64,000 bases of DNA from Blastobasis lacticolella (GCA_905147135.1 LR990064.1:13348001-13412000), one strand, 5' to 3'; positions 32,906 to 45,180 are shown, numbered from the stretch's first letter. The notes: generated by a model from the sequence alone, not told the origin. Numbers and translations: made by a program.

Positions 32906-34090
32906 CGCTGGAGTTGCAGTGAGAAATTGACAGTTGAAACAACTCTTTTAATATATTGCACATGTTACACTATATTGACAGAAACTGCTTTTATGTTATC
33001 AAGAAGAATGTCCGAAAATATTTAGGTATTTTCTTTAAAATTTCAAATTAAATGTTTGAGAAACGTCATAGAAATTTGACATAGGGGCATAGAAGGAGTG
33101 AAGTCACAATCTATATTTTGTATCCTTTTTAAATTGTGCATATAACGTGTCCAAAAGGGAGGACTATAAGTTGTCAAATACCCATCCATAACCACTACTA
33201 TTGTCAAATTTATTCATTTAATATTTATAATGTTACTGTATCATCTTTTTGGAAGCAAATAAATATGGTCATCTTAATGTATTAGCTTTTTGTAGGAAAT
33301 TGAGTTATTTGTTTAGAGTTGTAACACATTGACAGTTTACATTTTCCATAGGTCGAGAGTCCATCTATGCTCTATGTCCAGTATCTTTGGGCAAAATGTC
33401 AGAAAATATTTAGGTTTCTCTTTAATGTCAAATGAAATGTTTGAGAATCGCTGTTTGGGACTGCCATTCGGCGGTACTGTGACGCTATTGGTCGGTTCGA
33501 ATTTCGATTGTGATAATGGACCAATAGCACGAGTGTATCTGTAATGTATAACAAGATAAGAATCGTTACGCTACGTTTATTTGTTACTATGGTATGTTGT
33601 TAATTATAATGAAAATGTTTCTAATTAATTAATTGAAAAATAACACGTGTCGTTAAGTAATCAATTTAATCATAAATTATATCTCTATTTACTTAGCTGT
33701 CTGTGATTTTAATTATAAATGTAATATTTTTTTAATTTGTAACTTTCTCTGATAAGGCTTTCGGTCACATATTAATATTAAACAGGAATACTGAAGGATT
33801 TTTGAATTGGAATTTGGTAATGTAATAAGAATGATTTAACTTAGCCATATAAAGAATTGGATCCAAAATAAGCGTCGCCATTGTTAAATCTTTTTTCTTA
33901 AGTGACTTTGTGTTTCGTTACTACTGATGTTAACTCTCCCTTGAGTCTGAGCCATGAGTGTGCCTGTCATTTGGATCTGGGCAATGACGATAGAAGTTCA
34001 ACACTTCGTAAAGAGGACAGGCCCTATAGTTCAATTTCTATGGCGATTACCGGCCATGAGTGTGCCATGAGCGTCCGCTATAATAATAAT
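32906..34090. other. AT-rich intergenic, nothing recognised
   Basis: Short open frames only. A 10-bp inverted repeat, gctattggtc and gaccaatagc, lies near 33486-33530. No homology to the repeat families listed here was noticed. Confidence 0.45.
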
Positions 34091-34091
34091 C

Positions 34092-34308
34092 GTGGACAAA
34101 TTCACCAAATCTAGCGAGAAACTAACTAAATTTTGTACTATGGGTGCTAAACAACTGATATACTATTTAAATACATACTTATTATTATTATTAGAACACC
34201 CAGACTCGTAACAGAAATTAAAATTAATCATTTAAAATTCTGTCCGGCCGGGAATCGAACCCTTGCCGGGACCTCTTGCGCAGCAGAACGGCATGTTGGC
34301 AGGTCGTC
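34092..34308 (-). repeat. SINE-C, rearranged
   Basis: A reverse copy from gtggacaaattcacc to ggaatcgaacccttgccggg and the final aggtcgtc, with local deletions and substitutions. Confidence 0.75.
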
Positions 34309-34640
34309 AAATTATGTTGTTAGAGAATTCTAGTTCTTATGCTAGTCCTTTTTTAAGCACATCCTTCGTCCATTTTCTGTTACAGACATGCTTACAATAT
34401 GCCTACACGCATTATTTGACTTTATGGTCTGTCCTCTTAAAAGAGTTTTATTCGTCACTGGCCGTCTCCCATACAAAGTAGCCTTGAGATCTATTTCACT
34501 AATGTTTTTACCCATTAAGTTCAAATTAGGTTATTATTATAAATTTAAGTCTAGCGCGCTCCTACCTAAATATATTATATCCGCCCCATGACAGGTTCAG
34601 CTTTTTGCGTGTTTGTACTAATAATAGACGTTACGTCTTG

Positions 34641-34844
34641 GCTGGAGCCGACCAACCGTCAGTTGCAGTTGATACTAATCCTTACGCGGTATAAAATAAA
34701 GCCGCTTTTGGGTGCGCCATTTGCGTGGTCGGACGTCCGACCAAGGTCGGCTCGCCCGCGCATCCGTATTAATCCAAAAGCGACTCCATTTTGTACATCG
34801 TAAGGATTAGTATCGACTGCAACTGACGGTTGGTCGGCTCCAGC
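34641..34844. mobile_element. MITE M9 with ~45-bp terminal inverted repeats
   Basis: gctggagccgaccaaccgtc at the left is mirrored by gacggttggtcggctccagc at the right, and the symmetry extends to about 45 bp. The centre has another palindrome, ggtcggacgtccgacc. No second copy was seen in the window and no clear target duplication. Confidence 0.85.
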
Positions 34845-35470
34845 TAAATCAGAGCGTCTGTTTGTAGTTTCAAAGTTGAAAATCGTGTGTACGTTTCCAA
34901 GTCACTTACGTTGCGACCCTATTTTAAGTTTACGCTAACCCTTTTGATGAATTAACGCATTTCTAAACATTTTAGATAAAATTCTTCTAAACGTCTTAAA
35001 ACAGTGTCTAGAAACCTATAGGCCCGTCACTTATAAGAAAAACATAGTCCCGAATTTATGAGAGAGTCGCTACATCTTATAACGCATGGACCTACAGAGT
35101 TGTATAAGTTATACCGCGCTAGACGGATACCTAACGAATTATGATTATATTCGTTGTTAATTTAAGTGTTAAATATAATAGTTGATTTTGATGTTGAATA
35201 AGCGTATTAAAACTGTTTGCCATTGTAATGTACAGTTCAAATTAAAGGATATCTATTTTTTCTACGCCATGTTTTATTAATTACCTTCTGTGCCGTTTTT
35301 AGACTATATACTTGGTCCGGGATAAAAACCACACCCTCCGTGAAACTGCTATAATATGTTTTGTCACTTTCTTTCAAATTCAATAATTCCAGGGACAGAT
35401 AAAGACAAAACAAATGTTTGTTAAAATATGTTTAATATACGTCAACAAACTTTTATGAATAAGACGGTAT
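34845..35470. other. AT-rich intergenic, nothing recognised
   Basis: No coding similarity or shared repeat was noticed. Confidence 0.45.
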
Positions 35471-35475
35471 ATGTA

Positions 35476-35718
35476 TGTATTTTGTTTTGTTTTGTTTTAC
35501 TCTATTAAGTTATGTTTTATTTGTTTATTTTATAAAGTTTATATTCTCAAACACCTACTCAATGGGCATGGCTGAAAAACAGCGCTGTACGGAACCATAC
35601 CGTCCCGTAACAGCATAAGCTGAGCCAGGTCCATTGCCTTAGTTATTTTTATTGTTTAGATGTAGTGGTAAAGCACGATATTTTGTTTAAGGCAATAAAT
35701 GATTCTTATTCTTCTTAT
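35476..35718 (+). repeat. LINE 3' end family G
   Basis: aagttatgttttatttgttt and ctgtacggaaccataccgtc lead to a tail of tattcttcttattctta. A second copy is at 39360-39570. Confidence 0.75.
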
Positions 35719-36065
35719 TCTTATGTATGTAAGCGAGTCCAAACATTCTGCGGCTGACTGTACATAACTCTGCTTTCTATCGAAGTATTTGCACACACAT
35801 TTCGGAACCACGGGAAAACTTATAACCATTACCAACCTACGTTCAGAAAAGAAACCTTAAGCGAAGTGAAATCGGAACCAAATGGAGGCCTACTTTTTTC
35901 TGACAAAATAATAATGTTTCGGCCATGTTTCGCGTCGCTTCGTCGATTTCTCAACGTTGCTTCCTATTCGCATAAAAAATTGTGAAACGAAAAGCCTTGT
36001 GGTCTCTAGCTGTGTAGAATATACTTGTTCTTTCCTATCTGGAACCTCGGAATGTTCTTTACATC

Positions 36066-36322
36066 ATCATCCAACCCGTAACAGTCCACTGCAGGACTTA
36101 GGGCCTCTCCCACGAAAGGGGAGGTTATTGCCATAATCTCCACGCTTGGCAGGCGGGTTGGAGATCGCAGTGTTTAAATATAACAATGGAAAATGCTGCT
36201 GCCCATTTTCTAGACTACGGAGACTCTTGATCTTTTGCCTCGAAAACATTAGTCGCCTTGTACGACACCCATGAGTGTAAGGGGTTGGTGCTATTCTACT
36301 CTGCCGGACACCGCACGGCCAA
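36066..36322 (-). repeat. SINE-B with exact 10-bp target duplication
   Basis: A full reverse copy flanked by TCTTTACATC at 36056-36065 and 36323-36332. Confidence 0.93.
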
Positions 36323-36363
36323 TCTTTACATCGGTTCTTTACATAAAAAATAAAATAAAATAA

Positions 36364-36743
36364 TCATCTTGGCGTAATGTCCCGGTTATACTCTCGCGCA
36401 CTAGTGTCCGGTATCCGCCTTGAACTTGATCCAGGATTTGGCAGGTCAGGTAATGAGAGACTGCCATCCGACTTCTGTGGCCCTGCTACCAGGGGATCCT
36501 GAGATTGGATCACGGTTATACATTCAGTCGCTTGAATGTGTCGTTTCATCACGATGTTTTCCCTTACCGTAAGACAAGCGATCCCGATGTTTTCCCTCAC
36601 AGTTTAGAGCAAGAGCATCGGTTAGAATTCAATTGATGTGCGTAACTCAGAAAAGAGTCATTAGAAATTATCCGCAGTGGGATTCGAACCCGGTACCTCT
36701 CGCTTACGCATCGGATACCGTAACCATTCAACCATTGATGCTC
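36364..36743 (-). repeat. SINE-A, full length with an internal duplication
   Basis: It runs from catcttggcgtaatgtcccg to the reversed head (gattcgaacccggtacctct). The stretch gatgttttccct is duplicated around 36552 and 36590. Confidence 0.88.
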
Positions 36744-36749
36744 TTTACA

Positions 36750-37235
36750 AACGATAGGCAAATAAGCAAGCTGGCTACCGGTTGGAAAGCGGTAAACGGT
36801 ATGAGTCGCCCATAACGTCTACGATTCATGCATTTAGGTCACAGAACCGCAGGCGCATTGTCACCGTGAGGGCTAAGATGATATGCCTCATGCCTGTAAT
36901 TGCGCTGGCTACCTTATACTTCAAACCGGAACACAACAATCCTTGCATTGTTGCTTGGCGGGGGAAATACACGAGGCGGTTGTAGCTCCCTAGCGGACTC
37001 TTTAGGCTTGATAGAGTCATACCACCTGATATTTGATAACGTTATCCCCATTGATGTTCCATGACAAACATTTCCGTGTTCTTAAGTTCCATGTAACAAA
37101 ATAGCAGACCCGCAGTTGCGTTCAATTTCAATTTCTTTATTTCGCGTTGTCACTGTGAAAGACTAAGATGATATGCCTCATGCCTGTAATTGCGCTGGCT
37201 ACCTTATCCTTCAAACCGGACCACAGCAATGCAAA
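36750..37235 (+). repeat. Repeat family F, two partial copies
   Basis: 36780-37030 and 37080-37235 share tgcctcatgcctgtaattgc and tggctaccttat. The second follows a short caatttcaatttc-type simple repeat. Confidence 0.7.
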
Positions 37236-37865
37236 CAAAGTAGGGCAGTTACCTAATTGGGTAAATAAAAAAATAACTTCTTTTGCAGTATTTGTAAACG
37301 TGACCCATACGCTTATAAAGACAACTTAATTGACTTATAAGATTACAAACAATCGTACGATGTGTTTCGTAATTCACTGATTAGTTGGACTTTGTCTTGT
37401 ATGAGGTTATTTAGAAACGTGACCGATATATTGATGATAATTACTTTATAGAGGAAACACCTCTAAAATTATTCCGGCAAGAAATAGGCAAATTCAGCTC
37501 TGCTTTTTGTTACATGGAACCTTTTTATGGAATATCAAGTGGTATGACGTCATGGAATATCAGCTGGTAGGACTCTGTCAAGTGGAGGGGTCCACTGCCA
37601 AAGACACGATTAAGCACCTGTGAAGCAGGATTAAATAACCTAACTGACAGAAAATGTCAGGTAACCTAACCAAATTTACTTACACTGAAATATTTAATAA
37701 ACTACAAAACTGATTTTAACGAAACAAAAGTAAGAACCATCTCGAGTAAACTAGCTTTCAAATAGAGAAAAGCGCATCCAAATCTGTCCATCCGTTCGGA
37801 AGCTACCATGCCACAAACAGACACACAAAGCCACAACCACACATTATTTATTGTCAGGGGTTAAA

Positions 37866-38375
37866 AACAGTATTGTTTGGCTGCTGTATTCTGTAACGTG
37901 GAGGTACTTCCCCAGTCGGGCGGCTCCAATGAGCAGTTTTCCAATAGGTATCTAAAGCATTCCTAACCACTCACTAGATGGCGCCCCGACAATTTTGGTA
38001 ATTGATAATCGCTTGAAATAGGTTCTTAGCAAACAGAATATAAACACTGGGTACGTTGTATTGGATAATATTGTATTTGTCAATAGTTTTCAACCATTTT
38101 AGAGGTTGTATAGTAATGGAACATAGTGCCAACTTTTATAAATATTTCTTTTTACATTTCGTTTAACCTTTAACAGTTATGTTTATATTAATAAACATTT
38201 TATTTTAAAGTTTAGTATTAGTTGGCTGCATGAAATCACTGCTACCATCATACAGATTTAAAAAGGATTACCAAAATTGTAGGAGCGCCATCTATTGATG
38301 CTTTTTGAAACCAACTATCAATACCTACTGAAAAACTCCTCATTCGAACGGGATATCCCGCCAAGCTCTACTTGT
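37866..38375 (-). repeat. D-type SINE fragment split by MITE M4
   Basis: gtcgggcggctccaat ends at 37930 and attcgaacgggatatcccg resumes at 38342. Intact D elements (17380 and 54270) read ggctccaattcgaacg without interruption. Confidence 0.88.
37931..38341. mobile_element. MITE M4, copy 2 (411 bp), with readable empty site
   Basis: It starts gagcagttttccaatagg and ends gaaaaactcctc. Comparison with uninterrupted D elements shows only an AT dinucleotide duplicated at the insertion. It shares more than 70 bp at each end with copy 1 at 20610-21000. Confidence 0.9.
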
Positions 38376-38399
38376 CATAAAAAATTATGTAGTTGTAAA

Positions 38400-38580
38400 C
38401 CGCATAGTTCGATTTATATATCTATGTACGCTTAGATCTTTTGAACTACGCAACGGAATTGAGTGCTGTTTTCAACAATAGATAGAGTGTTTCAGTGGAA
38501 AGGTTTCTAAGCAAGAAAAAAAGAGTAGGTAGGGGCAAAGTAGGTGTGCGCGAACGTAGTCGCTTCGGGTCCGCTAGTCT
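38400..38580 (-). repeat. Helitron-like family H copy
   Basis: gtacgcttagatcttttgaa, then caacaatagatagagtgttt and cgcgaacgtagtcgcttcgg, ending at tccgctagt. Confidence 0.55.
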
Positions 38581-38593
38581 AATAATAATATTA

Positions 38594-38921
38594 GAGCGTC
38601 GGTAGCCGGACGGTTGAGTATCCAACTCGTTAGCGAGAGGTACCGGGTTTGAATCCCGCTGCGGCCATATACCAATGACTCTTTTCTGTGTTATGTACAT
38701 TAGTTGAATGCTAACCGACGCTCTTACGGTGAGGGAAAACATCGTGATGAAACCTGCAAATTCAGGCAACTGAATTTGTGACCATGATCCAATCTGGTCA
38801 GGTTCCCCTGGTAGCAGGGTCATGGAGGTCAGATGGTAGTCGCTCCAAATCCTTGATCATGGTCAAGGCGGACCCTGATCTCTCGTTCTCGACAGCACAA
38901 CCAGGACACTGACGCCAAGAT
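38594..38921 (+). repeat. SINE-A, full length
   Basis: The head gagcgtcggtagccgg has a B box, gggtttgaatcccgc. The body and the distal end gacactgacgccaaga are all present. Confidence 0.9.
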
Positions 38922-39359
38922 TATTACAGTCGTATAATAATATTAAAATCGGACCCCGAAATAAATCTGGAAATCTGTTCGACATACGGGTCCACTAGTC
39001 TTCTATAACTATATAAAAATAAACCATGGCCTTATTAGCAATACAAGCAACAGCTGTTGACTCCAAACAAGTCGTTAGGCCTTGTCTGTCTGCCCATTGG
39101 ACCGTGGGCGACCGAAAGGTCGACGATCGGTCGTGATTACCACCCGGTCACAATATCTATGCACCTGGCGTCGATGACGTCGTGTAGTATACGCTACCTT
39201 ATAAAACCGCTATTGGACCTTGGACCCGGCGCGATTTCGTTCGCGTACACCTATTTTGACCCGATTCTTCAAACTGAAGATCGAGACATGTGTCAAAACA
39301 CTATTCATCTTTTTTTTTAATTTCTGTTAGAACGACATCTGTTTTGTTATCTTTTTTTT

Positions 39360-39790
39360 TTTTTTTATTCTATTTAGTTATGTTTTATTTGTTTATTTTA
39401 TAAAGTTTATATTCTCATACACCTACTCAATGGGCATGGCTGAAAAACAGCGCTGTACGGAACCATACCGTCCCGTGACGGCATAAGCTGAGCCAGGTCC
39501 ATTTGCCTTAGTTATTTTTATTGTTTAGATGTAGTGGTAAGGCACGATATTTTGTTTAAGGCAATCAATGACAATGCTTGCATTGTTGTGTTCCGGTTTG
39601 AAGGATAAGGTAGCCAGCGAGATTACAGGCATGAGGCATTTCATTTTAGTCCTCGCAGTGACAACGCACCTGCGGTTCTGCATTTTTGTTACCTGCGACC
39701 GGAATGTATGAATTGTAGATGTTATGGGCGACAGCTACCACTTACCATCAGGTGGTCTGTCTACTCGGTTGTCAATGAGTAGCATAAAAA
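39360..39790. repeat. Family G LINE end joined to reverse family F
   Basis: 39360-39570 repeats the family G end (ctgtacggaaccataccgtc). At ggcaatcaatga it changes to a reverse family F copy (acaatgcttgcattgttgtg to about 39790). Confidence 0.7.
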
Positions 39791-39799
39791 AAGTCATCT

Positions 39800-40145
39800 A
39801 TTAAGAAAGAAAGAAAGAAAAGAAAGAAAATACATTTATTACACATAGCACACCACGACACAATAACAGTTACAATTACAGACAACGGACACATTAACAT
39901 TTAAACTATCTTAATTAAGACAATATATTGTAGTCTCCCATGACACTGTCGGTGCCGCAGCGGCTAGCGCAAATGGTACCCACTCAGCCTAGGTATTAGT
40001 CTATCTATTATTGAAAACCGCATTCCGTTGCGTAGTTTAAAAGATCTAAGCGTATATATATACATCATAGGAACATACATAGATGATACATAGGGTCAGA
40101 CGGCGGGAAGCGACTTTGTTTTGTACTATGTAAGATAAGATATTT
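39800..40145. repeat. LINE tail with (GAAA)n and Helitron-like copy
   Basis: aagaaagaaagaaaagaaag leads into tttattacacatagcacacc, as at 16850. 40000-40140 is a family H copy (ggcgggaagcgactttgttt). Confidence 0.6.
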
Positions 40146-40316
40146 ACTGTGATGGCGCCGTAGGTTATCTCCCACATCGAGTACAAAGAAAAATTCCATT
40201 TTGTAGCGATAATAGAGGTTTAGGAGACATACAAAACGTAGGTCTACGCGCACAGCCTGGCATAAAGTTTATTTTTGTGCCAGTGTGCCAAACGTCGAGT
40301 TTTCTTAGCGAGTGTA

Positions 40317-40579
40317 GAGCTCGTCTAAACTCAAATGACGCGCCCCACTATCGCATTAACGCACACAAGCAAATTTAAAATATGGACGCAATACATATAC
40401 AAATGCCGTTGTAATTGGTCATTCGGTTGCTGGTAAGACTCAAACGTAGGAGCACGCGTCGTTCGATTGGAGCAGTCGACGCTCCTACACAGATGAGGTG
40501 TCGTTATTAATATTGGCACTCACACATCGAAATCAACAAATTAAGTAGTGGGGCGCGTCATGTCAGCTTAGACAAGCTC
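40317..40579. mobile_element. MITE M1, copy 2 (TA flanks)
   Basis: The inverted ends are gagctcgtctaaact and cttagacaagctc, with TA at 40315-40316 and 40580-40581. Relative to copy 1 it has a small internal insertion. Confidence 0.87.
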
Positions 40580-40915
40580 TATCCTAGAAGTTAAAAAACC
40601 GCTCTGCTCACATCCTTTTGGCTACATTAAAGTCACCAAGAAGGAAAGTGACATTAATGTCTGACTAGCGAAACTGCCAAGAGGATATGAGACAGTTTTT
40701 TTCTTCTAAAACACACACATCAGGATAATTTACGCCGCGCTCACAGTCTTTAGAGTTGAATCTCTTACGCTTTCGCTAGTAAACGAGTTCGTCGCATTCT
40801 AATGAGGTGCAGAGTTATTTTGTACGTGTGAGTTACCTGCTAGTAGAACATGCGAGTTGAGTGCCCTTAGCTTGAGATTAGGTAATGTTTTTTGAACTAT
40901 GTAATTAAGAATTAT

Positions 40916-41035
40916 GAGCGTCGGTGGCCGAGTGGTTAGGGTATCCGACTCGCAAGCGTGAGGTACCGGGTTCGAATCCCACTGCGGCCGTGTAAAAATG
41001 ACTCGTTTCTGAGTTATGTACTTTAGTTGAATACC
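40916..41035 (+). repeat. SINE-A head (tRNA-like)
   Basis: gagcgtcggtggccgagtgg and the B box gggttcgaatcccac are both well preserved. The element stops before its middle. Confidence 0.85.
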
Positions 41036-41635
41036 ATCCTATGCCTTTCGAAATTCTAAACTTTTATATCGGATTCGGTTACGTGAATTTTTTTTTTATT
41101 TCCGTTATCCGATATTTTCGGTTACGGTTACTAAGCTCTGTAACATTACGGATCCTGTCCACACAGGAGTGGCAGCATTGGGAATAAGTGGTGGGACAAA
41201 GTGACGATGCGACCGTTCAACTATTAACAGACGCTTTGATTTGGCTAGCGCCAGCTCGCTTCACTCTTGAATTGAAGACCCTAAGGTTTTCCCCATTTTT
41301 TGGGAACAATGTGACATGTACAGTTCTAGTCCTTCAGAAAATTCAAAATAGTGGAAGCATTGCAAATCGCTGAGTATCAGATGTTGGAACGTCCACCACA
41401 GTTACACGGATGGCGACTAATTAACCGTGTTAGTGTATCCGGTAGCGTAGGGGTAGAATATTGCACCAGTCCCGTCTCCATGCCTGATTTACATACATGC
41501 CCGTCAAGTGTTTAGCGAAATTATGAAGTACAGTGGTGTAAATCGATCGTATATTAGAGCCTTCTTAGCGAGTCGAAGGCAACAGACATCAGTCTAGACG
41601 CCCAAAATTAGGCCACGCGCAAAGCGTAGACGTAT

Positions 41636-41896
41636 CATCATCACAGCCTGTAACAGTCCACTGCAGGACATAGGGCCTCTCCCACGAAATGAGAGGTTAT
41701 TGCCATAATCTCCACGCTTGGCAGGCGGGTTGGAAATCGCAGTGTTTAAATATAACAATGGAAAATGCTGCTGCCCATTTTCCAGACTACGGAGACTCTT
41801 GATCTTTTGCCTCGAAAACATTAGTCGCCTTGTACGACACCCACGAGTGTAAGGGGTTGGTGCTATTCTACTCTGCCGGAGACTACACGGCAAATA
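41636..41896 (-). repeat. SINE-B with 9-10-bp target duplication
   Basis: A full reverse copy flanked by GTAGACGTAT at 41626-41635 and 41897-41906. Confidence 0.92.
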
Positions 41897-41974
41897 GTAG
41901 ACGTATAATAGTAGTGAATTAACTTGGATTGCAAGCTGCCTTGCAAGTGTCAAGTGCACCCTTCACGCGCTGGT

Positions 41975-42200
41975 TCAAACGCGGCATAGCACTTGACTTG
42001 CCACTAGCGTAGTATCATCGCCGAAGCGAAGACGCCCACTTCTGGGCATAGGCCTCCCCAGACATCTCCACAAAGATCGGTCATGTGCCTTCTGCATCCA
42101 GCCTGTGATCTTTACCAGGTCGTCGGTCGACCTTGCGGGAGGCCTACCCACGCTGCGTCTTCCGATATCTTCCGGTATAATCGCCACTCGAGAACTTTAC
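41975..42200 (-). mobile_element. RTE-like LINE 3' coding fragment
   Basis: The reverse strand encodes RRSVGRPPARSTDDLVKITG, then the WMQKAHDRSLWRCLG segment, the usual end of RTE-like ORF2. It is 5'-truncated. Confidence 0.75.
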
Positions 42201-43160
42201 TGGCCCGGCCATGTGTTCTGCAGGTATATGATATGTGGCGCGGTATAAATAATCTAATTTAGTACAGATAGTGGCCGGCTGTATGAAGATAATTTTGCGC
42301 CGAATTGCACGTACTTACTTGAACGTAGCTCGTCCATATCGACAGAGAAATGGCGCTATAAACAGTTACACGACACTGTCATGGAACAATGTAAATCGGG
42401 TATCCCGGTCCCACCGCTGCAACTTGTGTGTGTACAAGACCCATAGATGTTACGGAGCTCCGTAGCCGTAACCAAAACTTTTGGATCTCCGAAATAAAAA
42501 AAATATATGTAACCGAATCCGGTAGCAAACTTTAGAATAATTTCGAATAAAGGCGGAGTCTAAATGTGACATGTTATGACAGCTTTTTGTTCTGTTACTA
42601 TACCAATGTTGTTGTCTCAGAGGCAATCCTGCTAGGACTTCCGTAGGTCCAATAAGATCTGTTTGTCTGTCGTATTTATTTATTTATTAAATCTACATGC
42701 ACAAAATAGTACAAAGGCGGACTTAAAGCTAAAATAGCCTTATCTACCAGTCAACCAGGAGATAAAGGGTAAAGAAAAAGTAAGGCGGTGCAAGAGAAGC
42801 TACTAAACAAGATGGAGGAGGGGAACCGTTCATGCAATTATAGCCGAACCAGAGATAATAGTACTCGTATCACATACATAAAAAGTTTTAAATAGCATTC
42901 CCTTCCGTAAGCCAACTGTAGTATCACAGCAGGCCTATAATTTAGCTCGCAATAAGTTTGCTGCAGTAACATTTTGTAGCATTTTGTAGTTGTGTTCGAT
43001 CGTCTATAATTTCAGAAACACCTGTATGTTTCCCTTTGCACTGCACTTTAATAACCATAAGAGGCGTTTAGATCGATATCGGTATCAAATAGCATACTTA
43101 TTCGCGACTTTAAACTTTATTAGTAGTATGTAGTGTACATTAGTTGTAGTGTTGTGCGCG
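42201..43160. other. Intergenic with a LINE tail piece
   Basis: 42670-42800 has a retroelement 3' tail (tatttatttattaaatctac, then acaaaatagtacaaagg). The remainder shows no gene or repeat I recognise. Confidence 0.45.
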
Positions 43161-43169
43161 GTCGAATCA

Positions 43170-43450
43170 GAAATGAGCCAAGGTCACCGAGATAGTCCTG
43201 AGGATTGCCAGGCTGACGTGGCAGTGGGCAGGGCACATAGCTCGAAGAACAGATAGCCGAGGCAGTAAAGTTCTCGAGTGGCGACCACGTACCGGTAGAC
43301 GCAGCGTGGGTAGGCCTCCCACAAGGTAGACCGACGACCTGGTAAGGATCGCAGGTACCAGCTGGATGCGGAAGGCACAGGACCGGCGTTTGTGGAGATC
43401 TCTGGGGGACGCTTATGCCCAGCAGTGGGTGTCTTGTGGCTGATATGATG
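43170..43450 (+). mobile_element. RTE-like LINE 3' coding fragment
   Basis: Forward reading gives LTWQWAGHIARRTDSRG, then GRRSVGRPPTR, a stop where W is expected, and WMRKAQDRRLWRSLGDAY. This is the C-terminus of an RTE-like ORF2 with a nonsense mutation. It ends in a tgatatgatgatta tail. Confidence 0.82.
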
Positions 43451-43487
43451 ATTAGTTTACAGTACATTAATTAACTAATAACTAATC

Positions 43488-43729
43488 GTGGACAAATTCA
43501 CACAGCGCCATCTAGCCCCAAAGTAAGCAAAGCTTGTGTTATGGGTGCTAGATACCTGATAAACTACTTATATACTTTTTTTTAAATACATACTTATAAT
43601 ACATAGAACACCCAGACCCGTAACAGAAATTAAAATTCATCATTTTAATTTCTGCCCGGCCGGGAATCGAACCCGGGACCTCTTGCGTGGCAGACCGGCA
43701 TGTTGGCCACTGAACCACTCAGGTCGTCG
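43488..43729 (-). repeat. SINE-C, near full length
   Basis: A reverse copy from gtggacaaattcacacagcg to gggaatcgaacccgggacct and ccactgaaccactcaggtcg. Confidence 0.92.
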
Positions 43730-43774
43730 ACATTAGTAGAACATTATTAGTAGAACATTATTAGTAGAACATTA

Positions 43775-44080
43775 GTAGTACACTAACTGACGCTCGTACG
43801 GTGAGGGACAACTTCGTGAGGAAACCTGCACATTGAGGTGACTGAATGTGTAACTGTGATCCAATGTGGTCAGGAGGCATGGCTGTCGCTATACTGTATT
43901 AGAATTACCTGATCTACCATAACCGAGGTCCAAGAAGCTATGGCTTGACGTCGTCAAAAGCGATATGCGTGCCAATAAGCTCACCACCAAGAATATCGAA
44001 AAAGGCGGACCCTAGGCCCTCGCGTGCCGCGCGGGGCCGCAACCGGGACATAACGCCAAGATTATGATGATGATGATAAT
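43775..44080 (+). repeat. SINE-A body carrying a piece of LINE coding sequence
   Basis: The SINE-A body and distal end (caaccgggacataacgccaa) are present, but 43926-44002 reads as RSKKLWLDVVKSDMRANKL then TTKNIEKA. This is a LINE RT C-terminal motif, and it replaces the family's usual caaatcctggatcatggtc stretch. Confidence 0.75.
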
Positions 44081-44460
44081 GACCATTATCAAACCAGAAT
44101 ATCAAGAGTCAACTATATTCTGCGACCGAACCATGTCGTGTCGGACATCACGTGATATTGAGTCAGCGTCAATATTATCACAAAATGAGTTTCACGGCCG
44201 CCAGTTTACACAAATTAAATTTTATTAATTACCATATTTATACACGGAATACAAGGTCATATGTATAGGTATAACAAACTAGACGAACATTCCAAAAACG
44301 GGTTTCGATACCAAACTAATGCCCGATTACACTAAATTTGATAATTTGATATAAAATAGTCTTAACAAGAAAAAGCATTGCACCAACCTCAACCCTAAGT
44401 AAAAAAGTAACTCGCTAAGTCATTCTTAGATTGATGACATGAATTTTGTGACTCTTAAAT

Positions 44461-44720
44461 CATCATCATCACAGCCCATAACAGTCCACTGCAGGACTTA
44501 GGGCCTCTCCCACGAAAGGGAAGGTTATTGCCATAAGCTCCACGCTTGGCAGGCGGGTTGGAGATCGCAGTGTTGTAAATATAACAATGGAAAACGCTGC
44601 TGCCCATTTTCCAGCCTACGGAGACTAGACATTTTGCCTCGGAAACATTAGTCGCCTTGTACGACACCCACAAGTGTAAGGGGTTGGTGCTATTCTACTC
44701 TGCCGGACACCACACGGCCA
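44461..44720 (-). repeat. SINE-B with exact 11-bp target duplication
   Basis: A full reverse copy flanked by GACTCTTAAAT at 44450-44460 and 44721-44731. Confidence 0.94.
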
Positions 44721-44805
44721 GACTCTTAAATGCTTAGGAATATTGTATGGCATCACCTTAGGCGTCGCCTAAGTTAAATGTATAATACCTAGAGTAAGCA
44801 GGGGG

Positions 44806-45018
44806 TTAATTACGTAACTCTGTTGCTTACAATTCTCTGACTTCAATGATTGAAATGGTTGCTTTCGCGATTTCGTATCATCGATTTCATGGATTCAGTT
44901 GCTAACAAAGTTCCATTGCAATAAACTGAAAGTATTACATCGATAATACGCAATCGCAATAACAACAATTTCGATCATTGAAATCAGAAAATTGTTGGCA
45001 ACAGAGTTACGCAATTAG
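44806..45018. mobile_element. MITE M2, copy 2
   Basis: ttaattacgtaactctgttg is mirrored by ggcaacagagttacgcaatt, with a nearly palindromic interior as in copy 1. Confidence 0.82.
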
Positions 45019-45180
45019 TATACTGATGGTAAGTGTACACCGAAGCCCATGGATGAGAACAATGATAGTTTCAAATCTAGTGATTTCCGAGAACAAAGTT
45101 AGCGATATAATTATTTTTTATTGTCTAGGGATACACACGGACGAACAGTCTACCTAATGGAAAGCGGCCACCGTCCAGTA

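Noticed and set aside
40916..40995. tRNA gene at a sequence with good A and B boxes
   Set aside because: The same tRNA-like head occurs as the start of many SINE-A copies in the window, followed by the SINE body. No clean 72-base tRNA with a paired acceptor stem was seen.
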